From the NCBI GenBank assembly GCA_905221605.1, contig CAJNDS010001968.1:250001-314000 (forward strand): a stretch of 64,000 nt of DNA, written 5' to 3'. Shown piece by piece: positions 25,493 through 36,100 of this stretch; the stretch's first letter is position 1; each line of letters opens with the position of its first letter. A program made the position numbers and the translations under genes. The notes beneath the pieces are model-generated. The model saw only the letters and a program-made list of their open reading frames with translations, was not told where the DNA came from and ran no database searches. The stretch comes from Symbiodinium natans. Taxonomy: Eukaryota > Sar > Dinophyceae > Suessiales > Symbiodiniaceae.

Positions 25493-28400
25493 ACCCCCAC
25501 CCCTTGATGGAGGACGGCATTGCCGTCACGGGCGCCAGCCCATACGGTCCCATGTCGGGCCAGGCGAGGTTGGGGCTTCCGAAACTTTTGTTTTAGGGTT
25601 TACTAGGTAGGGTTTAGGGTTTAGGGTTCAAGGTTTAGGGTTCAAGGTTTAGGGTTTGGGGTTTAGGGTTTAGGGTGCAGGGTGTAGGGCATTGTATTTA
25701 GGGTTTAGGGTTCAGGGTTTAGGGGGTTTTGGGATACTCCACATTTTCCCTTATGGGGTTAATTTAGGAACTTTTTCTCAGAGGGTTTTAAGGGCAATCC
25801 AAGCTGAGGGTTTGGGGAAGTTCGGCTGGTTGAGGTTAGGGTTTAAGGTTTAGGGTTTGGGGTTTAGAGACTTCTTAAAGGAGGCAGAGGTCAGGTTAAG
25901 GCTTGTGCTGCCACTCGCCCAAGACCTGGAAGGCATTGTGGCATGTGGGTCTACTTGAAGGTTTCACGGATACTAGGACCCAGTAGGCCCTTATTCTTTT
26001 TTTCTTAGGGTTTAGGTTCCCTTACAAACCCCTTTAAACCAAAAAGGGCACCCTTTCTATTCCTAGGCTACTCCTGGGTCTAGGATTATAGTTCTAAGTA
26101 GGATTGCACGTGTCCTAAATCTTGTCATAGCCACTTAGTTCTAAGTCACGTGTCACTTATACCCTACACCCTGAACACAATATCACACATCCTAAACCTC
26201 AAGCCCTGAACCCTAATTAAGCCGCGCGCGTCCTTTCTTGCCCTGAGGGTTTTTAGGGCCTTTAGGGTTTCGGGTTCAGGGCTTTCCTTAGCCTTAAAGG
26301 CACCCTAAACTCCTCTGGTCCTCGAGGTCCCCAAAGTAGGGCAATCAAGGCTGTCAAGCCTCAAAGCACATCGGCGCCTGCATGCATGGCAGTATACTCT
26401 CGGCCTTTTGGCTCAGGTTTGGGGGGGGGGGGGGGGGGGGATCCTAAACCTTAAACCCTACACCGGAATCCCTGAACACTTTCGCTTGCAGGTGATGGTG
26501 GCCACCAAGGACGTTGGCAGAAATGAGACGTTTAGAGTTTAGGGTGTTAGGGACCTATTGAGGGGCTGGGGAGGGGGCAATGCTACTTATGATGCCCTGA
26601 ACTGCTTTGAAATAGCTTAGAAAAATCATGAACCTCCAAGGATTTTCCGCTGAAAGAGACAACGAAGAGTACAGCTGTCACGTGTGAGTCAGCTAAACAC
26701 CCGGAACCCGAAACTCTAGGGTTAGGGGAATAGGGTTTGGGCTTAAGAGGAACCCTAAACCCGAAACCCTAAACCCTAAACCCTGGTGAAAAGGTCAGGA
26801 AGGTTAGGAGTGTTCGGGGATTAGGTTAGTTTTAAGGGGGACTTCGGGCAAGGTTGGGGCCAATGTAGCAAAGGTCTCTGGACAAAGAGCTTGTTCTCTA
26901 CCCAGAGGCTCCATCATCCCTTCGGAATTTCCTGAAAATACAGTCGGGATCTGTATGCGATGCAAGGAACCTGAATCAGGGGATTCTGGAGTGTGTGGGT
27001 GCAAGCCCTAGACCCCAAACCCCAGACTTCAAGCTTTAAACCCTACACCCTAACATGTAACCCTAAGCTTCAAACCCTAAACCCTAAACCCTAAACCCTA
27101 AACCCCAAACCCTAAACCCTAAACCCTAAACCCTAAACCCTAAAGGCCCTTCGGCTCTGCCCAAGTGCAGGAAGCCTGCAGATATTGCCTGCTGCGTGAC
27201 TTGGCCAGCAGTCAGCCAAGGTCTACCGTTTTCTTGGTGGAGGGCTTTCAGCTTTGGGGTTAAGGGTGCTTAGGGCGTTTAAGGGGTTTCTTGGTGGAGG
27301 GCTTTCAGCGTTTTGGGGTTTTTGGGGTTTTGGGGGTTTGGGGTTAAGGGTGCTTAGTGCGTTTAGGGTTTCAGGGTTTCGGAGCGAAACTCTAAACCCT
27401 AATCCCCAAACCCCAAACCCCAAACCCCAAACCCCAAACCCTAAACCCTAAACTCTTAAACCCTAAACCCGAAACCCGAAACCCTAAACCCTAAACCCTA
27501 AACCCTAAACCGCTTGCAGTGTTCAGGGAGTTCAGGGCATCCGGATCTTCCGCACCCTAAAGCTCATTCGGCGAGCAGAGCTGCGGTGGCAGCAGCTCCT
27601 CCTTGCTACATTAAGGGTCTAGGGTTTAGGGTTTAGGGTTTAGGGTTTAGGCTAGGGTTTAGGGTTTAGGGTTTAGGGTTTAGGCTAGGGTTTAGGGTTT
27701 AGGGTTCCCAGCTGCAAGTTAAAGCATATTCGGGGCTAATTGAGTCCCTGCGTATCTCAGCTTAGGGTAACGCGCGAAACCCTTACTTTCGTGAGTGCTG
27801 CATCCGCAAATGTGAGAGAGGCCGTGAGGAGTAATTTGCCTAGGGCTGTTGCCCCTCGCCAACGTTCTCGTTCGCCATTTGTCCGAGATCGCCGTCGAAG
27901 TGGAGCTAGTAGTGCAGGTGACGTGGTCAGTCCTTCCCGCTTGGCCCTCCCCAATTTCAACTTTGGAAGTGCGCGTCTACAGTGGTTGTTCCGTACACAG
28001 GGTCAATGCATGGTCGAGGCCCTCAGCTGCCAATGGTAACTTCCCCTGCATCCTTCAACTCCATGCCCAAAGGGATGATCTGGCCGTGTCAGACAGGCAG
28101 TTCAGGGTTTAGGCTTTAGTGTTTAGTGTTCAGCCTTCAGGACATTGAGAAGGCCTCAGTTGCACCTGTTCACGGCTTTCACGAGCCGCCCAACTAGCGC
28201 AACGAAAGGAGCGCCCATGCCCAGGAAAAGGCTTCTCTCGAATATCGGAAGCGATGCTGACGCTGGACGTCCATTGCGAGCAGGTGGGACGATTTTAGAG
28301 CCGTCCATGACATCTCAAGCACCCGAAACCCCGAAGCATGTAAGTCCTTAATCTCCAGCCCAACCGCATGGTGCCCAACACACTGAAACAGCGTGCCTTA

Positions 28401-30149
28401 CTTGGCGGTTCGTGGTACTTAATAACCAAGTACAAATGTACATATAACCCACTTATAAGCCCTTTAAGCGCCCCAATAGGGTTATATTTGGGTGATAAGT
28501 ACGGTTCTAATTGGGTTATTAAGTGCCCGAAACCCTAAACCCGAAACCCGAAACCCACTCATAACCCCAACTAGGGCCCCTAATCGCTCGCTGTGGCGCA
28601 GCGAGGCTTTTAGGGTCGAGGGTTGTAGGTCGGTTCATACAGGCATTTGGGAGTCCAAATATTGTTTAGGTTTTAGGGTCTAGGGTTTAGGGTTTATTTA
28701 GGGTTTAGGGTTTAGGGTGTAGGGTTTAGGGTGGAGGGTTTAGGGGTGTACGCGGGATTAGGGGTTTAGGGTCCCATTCTGGGGAACCACTGACGCCTCA
28801 GGCAGGATGGAAGACCGCCCTGTGCGGCCTTAAGCCCTATACCCTCAAAGTAGCCCTAAACCCAAAACCCTAGCCCCCAAACCCTAAACCCTAGCCCTAA
28901 ACCCTAAACCCGAGTAGCCCTAAACCCTAAACCCTTAAGCCTGAACCCCTCCAAGAAGCCTCTGAGTCGCAGGAGATGCTTGGAAAGGTTTACGCCGTGC
29001 TTGGCAAACGCCGGGCCAAGGTCCAGGAGACGTTTGGTAGGTTTAGGGTTTAGGGTTTAGGGTTTAGGGCTTAGGGCTTAGGGCTTAGGGCTTAGGGCTT
29101 AGGGCTTAGGGCTTAGGGCTTAGGGCTTAGGGCTTAGGGCTTAGGGTTTAGGGTTTAGGGTTTAGGGTTTAGGGTTTAGGGTTTAGGGCTACTAGGGTTT
29201 AGGGTTTAGGGTTTAGGGTTTAGGGCTTAGGGTTTAGGTCAGGGTTTAGGGGTTTAGGGTTTAGGGTTTAGGGTTTAGGGTGTAGGGTTTTGGGTTTAGG
29301 GGTTTAGGGTTTAGGGCTACTAGGGTTTTGGGTTTAGGGTTTAGGGCTTAGGGTTTAGGTCAGGGTTTAGGGGTTTAGGGGTTTAGGGTGTAGGGTTTAG
29401 GGTTTAGGGTTTAGGGCTACTAGGGCTACTAGGGCTACTAGGGCTACTAGGGCTACTAGGGCTACTAGGGTTTAGGGTTAGGGCTACTAGGGATTAGGGT
29501 GCAGGGTTTAGGGTTCTACGACCCCAACCAGTCCCTAAGACCGTTTCTTAGGAGCTCCTAAACCCCCAAACCCTGAACGAACCCCGCCAAACCCCGTCCA
29601 CTGCGTTCGCAGGAGGAGGGCCTCCGCGAGGGCACGTCGCTTTTCTACATCCACGCCCATATCCCGCTCGCGAATTCGCCCCTGGGCCGTCAGGTCTTTG
29701 GGTTTGGGCTTAGGGCTTTGGGCTTAGGGCTTTGGGCTTAGGGCTTTGGGCTTTGGGCTTTGGGCTTTGGGCTTAGGGCTTTGGGCTCAGGGCTCAGGGC
29801 TTAGGGCTTAGGGCTTAGGGTTTAGGGCTTAGGGCTTAGGGTTTAGGGTTTAGGTTGTCCAGGTTGTTTTGCTCCTTCAAAGCCCGTGTTTCAACGTTAG
29901 CTTGTCCAGGACTTTCGTTCGGATTCTATTGGGTTTGTGATTTGTGTTGGCTCGCCATGGTGCGGCTTCTTTTCGCAAGAGAAACCTTGCACCACACAAG
30001 TTTCGCACAGCGAGGTTTGATCTTGCCAAAGATCTTCGGCAAGCGGCATCAGGCGAGCTCGGGGCTTTTCCTCGTTGCTAGATACGAAGGAACTTAAATC
30101 AGCATAGCATTATCAGAAGCCTTACCATTATGTGTATGTATATATATAC

Positions 30150-30180
<31 letters not shown>

Positions 30181-33100
30181 CATGTACACATATGTTGCGG
30201 TGTTGTGCTAAAAGCTTCAAGTTCAGAGCCCTAATCCCTAAACCCCGAGCGCCCCAGACACCCTCAACGTCGCGTCGAGTCGGCGAGTTTGGGTGGTGTC
30301 TTGAATAGAAGGGTATGTTCTCTTCGGCCCCCTAATACGTGGCACATTCTTGTGTCTTGGGGCGACTGCAATATTTAGACCCCAAGCCGTATATCCGAAA
30401 AACTCAGATCCCAAATCCTAAGCCCTCAATCCTAAACCCCAAGCCCTACACCCCAAAATCCTAAACCTGAAGCCCCGGTTGCGAGTTGCGACTTGGAGAC
30501 ATCCCATCTCCTTACCCCGCACCCAAACCCGAAACCCTAAAGCCGATAGGGTTTCGGGGTTAGGGTTTAGGGCTTTTATGTGTAAACCCCTGAACTTTCC
30601 ATACCCTTCAAAGCGCCCTCCCCTCCCCCCCCCCCCCCCTTCTTCTCCGAAAGAGGCCACGTTTCGTTTCACTGCGCTTTCTCGCACTGGGAGCTGTCGG
30701 AGGAAGATCCGTTTCAAGCCAGGGCCCTGGCTCTGCCATACCAAGGGGTGTAGGATTTGGGGTTTAGGGTTTACAGGGTTTAGGATCTAGGGTTTAGGAT
30801 TTAGGGTTAGGGTTTAGGGCCATGTGTCAGCACTCTAGAAGTGGAACAGCTGGCACAGGTCATGTTTAGGGCCTCGGGTTGTCGGTGTCATGTCGACTAC
30901 GCCGACTTCACATCCCTGAGATCAAGTGGCTAGAGGAGGGACCTTTATAAGGGAACCCCTAGGGTCTATAGGGACTATATAAGGTATGTGTAAGGGTTAT
31001 ATAGGGGTTATATAGCAATAAGATTTAGGGTCCCTTCTAGGGGTCCCTCCTTATACCCCTTAAGGACTTCCATGCTCCCCCCAAATCCTAAGAAATACAC
31101 ATTCAAGCACTACATTGCTACCCTTTGGTCCTTTTTGGGTTCTGTGTTCCTTGCGACAAGCAACCACCGAAATGGGTACCCTTATTATTGCATGTTTAAC
31201 GCACAAACAAGCCCGTGAACCCTTGGCTACCCCTCAACAAAAAGTGCCCTATTCACCCTAGAAATCCCTTTGTGCCCCAAGCTCCAGAAACCATAACCCT
31301 AAACCCTAAACCCTTAATCCTGCAAAGCCTGGAGCTCCTGCTTCGAAACATTCATGCTGCAGGGTGTTCTTGCCGTGCTTAACAGGTAGCTCTTAGACTC
31401 TGAAGCTCTAAGCCCTAAACCCTCCCTAGCCCTAAACCCTAAACCAAAAACACCCTAAAAACCCTAAACACCCTAAACACCCAAAACACCCTAAAGACCC
31501 TAAACACCCTAAACACCCCAAACACCCTAAACACCCAAACCCTAAACCCTAAACCCTAAACCCTAACCCTAAACCCTCTTCAAGAGCGCTCCTCTGCACA
31601 GGAAGCCTCACTCACACCCGACGAGTTGGAGGAGCCCTGCCACGAGGGGCTCGGGGGTTCTTTGGGCATCGTTGAGGGTTTAGGGTTTAGGGTTTAGGGT
31701 CTAGGGCTAGGGTTTAGGGTTTGTTTAGGGTTGAGGGCTGAGGGCTGAGGGCTGAGGGCTGAGGGCTTAGGGCTTAGGGCTTAGGGCTTAGGGCTTAGGG
31801 CTTAGGGCTTAGGGCTTAGGGCTTAGGGCTTAGGGCTTACGGCTTAGGGCTTAGGGCTTCTAGCTTTTAGGGTTAAGGTTGTAGAGCTGGCAGATCACAG
31901 GGCTGCGTTGGTTTGTTTGTTGGCGGTTTGCGGCTCTTCGGGTGTGAAGGGAGGGCCTAAGGGGCTTTTGTGCATGGCAGGGTTGCTTGCAGGGCTTTGG
32001 GGTTTAGGGTTTAGGGTTTAGGGTTTAGGGTTTAGGGTTTGGGGCTTTGGGGTTTATGGGTTTCGGGTTGGGATGTTCCCCCTTATACTGAGGGGTACTA
32101 TTTCCCTATCAAGGACTGTTTGTATAAGGGGAACATCCCAAGGTTTTGGGGTTAAGGGTTTAGGGCTTTTGGTTTTTTTTTGGGCTTCGGGTTTAGGGGT
32201 TTCAGGGATTAGGGTTTACTGTAGGAATCTTGTTTCAGGTTTTACAGGGTTTATACGGCTTATGTGGATTCCAGGTTTTATCGAGGTTTGTAGAGGCCTA
32301 TAGGGAGAATCCAGGGTTCGACAGGGTTTTGTGACAAAATCCTGAAGACATGTCATTACCGTGATTTGGTCCCACAACGGTAAGCCCTTACACCCAAGGA
32401 AGGAAGTAAGGGGGTTGGGATTCCTGTGCATCGTCCTCTACTTGCAGGTCCATTGATACTGTGCCCAGGCTACTCCATACCCTATTTTAAACCCTAAACC
32501 CTAAACCCTAAACCCTAAACCCTAAACCCTAAACCCTAGGCTGACTTCCGCGCAGGAGCTCGGGGATCAGCCTCTACCGCCCACCATGGCCCGGAAGCTC
32601 ATCGAACCCCGGCATGGTGCGGGTTCATGGGGTTTACGCCGGTTTTGGTAGGGTTTAGGGTTTAGGGTTTAGGGTTTAGGGTTTAGGGTTTAGGGCTTAG
32701 GGTTTAGGGTTTAGGGTTTAGGGCTTAGGGTTTAGGGTTTAGGGTTTAGGGTTTAGGGTTTAGGGTTTAGGGTTTAGGGTTTAGGGTTTAGGGTTTAGAG
32801 TTCAGGGTTTAGGGTTTAGGGTTTAGGGCTGAGGGTTCGTGGTTTGCGGGGTCTAGGGTTTAGGGTTTGTGGGGTTTGTAGGGCGTCTAGGGTTTATGGC
32901 GGGTTTATAGGGTTGCGTCCGCACGTCGCGTTCTCGACCCCCGCCCTCCACCCACCTCACAACACGAACCCCAGGGGGGGAGAGGGGAAACCCCTGAGCC
33001 CTGAACCCTGAAGCCTATAAACCCACCATGAAAGTAAAAACCGCACACCGTAGAGCTACATCTAAAACCCACCACGAAACCAAAGATGAGGGAGGGGGGG

Positions 33101-36100
33101 AGGGGACCCTAAACCCTAAACCCCCAAAACAGCACCGAGCACTAAACCCTAAACCCAAAACCCTGAACTTCATATAGGGTTTAGAGGGCTTATAAGGCGG
33201 ATGTGGAGCCTTCAGTCCCCACAGCAACCCTCAGCCCGCCAACCCCTGAACCCTAATCCAAGTTCATGGTTTAGGGTTTAGGGTTAAGGGTTTAGGGGTA
33301 CCAACCCGAAACCCTAATCCCCAAACCCGATTGTAATTATTTCCCAATTGTCCACATATTAGGCCGCTTTGAATGTTCAAGGCACTTCCTATGGCGGGGT
33401 CGGTTTTAGGGTTTAGGCGTATAGCCCTGGCGTCAGGGGCTCCCATACAACCCCCCTAAACCCTGAACCCTAAACCCCCCTCAACCCTGAACAGTATTAT
33501 TTGGGTTCGGTTTTATTCCTGGAAGCCCAGCACTGAGGCCAAAAAGAGCCACGTTTAGGGTTTAGGGTTTATAGGGTTTAGGGTTTAGGATTACCGCCTC
33601 CTTTACATAGGGCAGCAAAAGAACACAGGGACGAAGTGTCAAGCAGATCTGGCTCAATCACGTCGAAAGCTGCTCGATTAAGCTGAGGTCAACCGAAACC
33701 CTAAACCCTAAACCCCTAAACCCTAAACCCCAAACCTTAAACCCGAAACCCTAAACCTAAAACCCGAAACCCTGGACCCCAAATTGCCCCTAAACCTACG
33801 GGTCAAGGCTGATTAGGGTTTGATCCCCACTTGGACTCTAGACATCTGCCCCCAACCCATGAACCTACAGACCCCCTAGATCTGACGCGGCAATTGCACC
33901 TTGGCCTAGGGTTTAGGGTTTAGGGTTTAGGGTTTAGGGTTTAGGGTTTAGGGTTTAGGGTTTAGGGTTTAGGCCCCCCCCCCCCACACCCCCCTCGTGC
34001 AGGGCTTAGGGTTTAGGAGCTTGTGTGCTAGGGCTTTCCGATGTGGGCATAGCAGAGCTTTGCCATTGGATCCTTAATTTGCAAGCTTCGCGCACCGGTG
34101 TGGGAATCCCAACACGAGTTGACGGTTGCTGCGAGAAATCTGTGTCATCGAGGAAGTTTGGGTAGAATAGTAGAAGCAATCTTGGCGACGTGTTCAGAGC
34201 ACCTGGGTACTTAAAATTAACCTATTTTAAGAGCTGTAATAGCTTCAACACCCAGCACCTAAACCCCACGCACATGAGCAGTACCAATAGTGGTGGTACC
34301 CTCCCCCCTTTTTCCGAGAAACCTCATACTGTGATGAAAGCCTAGCAAATGTTCGCCTTAGTAGTAGTTTGGGGTATGAGAACCCCTATAGACTCCCAAA
34401 CGTTAAGCTGTTGCTTCCCTAGGATATTGGACAACCAAGAAACCCTAAACCCTAAACCCAAACCCTAACCCCTAAACCCAAGCCCTAAACCCGAAACCAG
34501 AACCTAAACCCAAAGCCCTGAGCCTCAGCCAGTTTTCAGGGGGAGACATCAGGCTCCAAGGCTGGCGTTACCCGCTTTTCTCGAGCCAAGCTTGCCTTGA
34601 AAGCCCCAAAAGAGTGTAGGGTTTAGGGTTTAGGATTTAGAGGTTAGGGTTGAGGAAGAAAAAGGGTTCAGGGTTTAGGATACAGGGGGCCTTGTGCTAG
34701 GCCGGCAGAAAAAAGAACCGCGCCGTTGCTTGCTTGTAGTTCCCTGAGAATCCGGCGGGAATGAACCTGGGGTATGAGGCCAGCTCTGTTTATGTACTAA
34801 TCGCTTCAGAACCCAAAAAAACAAAAAGAATAAGCAATAGTCCTTTTTATATTCAGGGCAAGATAGAGATCTTCTTTTTTTGGGGGGGTTCTTAAGCAAA
34901 TAGTAGTTATTGCCACTCCTTCCTTCCCCGTATGACAGCAAGGCCTGATGATGGTTCAGGGCTCTGCCCAGAGACTCCAATATCCCTTAATTAAGGAATA
35001 TACCTTAAATCATATTAGGGATCCTACTATAATTTAAGGTCTATTCCTTAATTAAAGGATATTGGAGTCTTTGGGTGGGTCGGGTTTGCAGCGTCCCGGA
35101 ATGTAAGATCTACTTATAACCCAATGCCATCTGTACTCATAACCCACTGATAGGCCCCTAAAGTGCCCCCCAATATGGTTATAATTGGGATAGAAGTACG
35201 GTTCTATTTGGTTAGTAAGTCCCTGAACCCTAAGCCCTAAACCCTCAAACCGAAATACTTGGGTTCATCAGTACCCTGAATTCCAAGTAGGGCTTATAGG
35301 AACCCCAAGGATGGAGGACGGGTTAGGGTTTAGAGTTTAGGATTTCGGAGGTTTAGGAGGTTTAGGAGGTTTAGGAGGCTCAGGAGGTTTAGGAGGTTTG
35401 AGGTCTAGGAGGTTCAGGGTTTAGGGTCTTCAAGTTGGCAATTTCAATTGTCGCGGCAAGGTGTTGAGCTCTTTATTATGTCTCGCTGAGACGGAGGCTC
35501 TTTCAGCGGTTTTCGGGTATGGGTTTTAGTTTGGGATGTTCATACAAACTGTCCTTAATGGGGAGTATAGTACGGGGTACTACCGTAACAAGAACTGTGA
35601 GTATACACTAAACCCTAACCCCTAAACCCTAAACCCTTAGGGGGAACATCCCAAAGAACTGACGGGTAGGGTTTAGGTAGCCTGCTGGCTCTTCCACACT
35701 TCCAAATTCACTCAGAGCCATTTCGTTGTCCCGAGGATGCGATTCGAAAGCGGAAGGGGCTCCCAACAGACGAGAAGGCGCTTAGCAACTGGGTGATGGG
35801 TTCCAGGTTTTCCCGAGATACTTGTACGAGTTCTGAAGCTTCCTTCATAACTACAGTATACGGCCTTTTTCAAGCCCTACAAATACCCTAAGCCTTAGCC
35901 CCAAACCCTCAACCTAAACCCTAAACCCTAAACCCTAAACCCTAAACCCTAAACCCTAAACCCCTAAACCCCTAAACCCCTAAACCCTAAACCCTAAACC
36001 CTAAACCCTAAACCCTAAACCCACACCCAGTGGGTTACTGAAACGGGCAGCTTTATGCCCCCGAAGCCTGTCGATCCGAGGCCTGCTTGGAGGTCATGGT

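Noticed and set aside
25868-25950. EFL1 exon (EAEVRLRLVLPLAQDLEG)
   Set aside because: Same reason: it lies inside the intron joining SGQ to VMVATK and ends in a stop.
26328-26413. EFL1 exon (open frame ending CAG|GTTTGG)
   Set aside because: It falls between SGQ (25563) and VMVATK (26492), which are contiguous in the family, so it must be intronic. This shows that open 28-codon islands arise by chance.
26804-27004. Minus-strand ORF of 66 codons
   Set aside because: All decoded genes are on +, the + strand is also open here (26942-27005 after acag), and no motif supports the minus frame.
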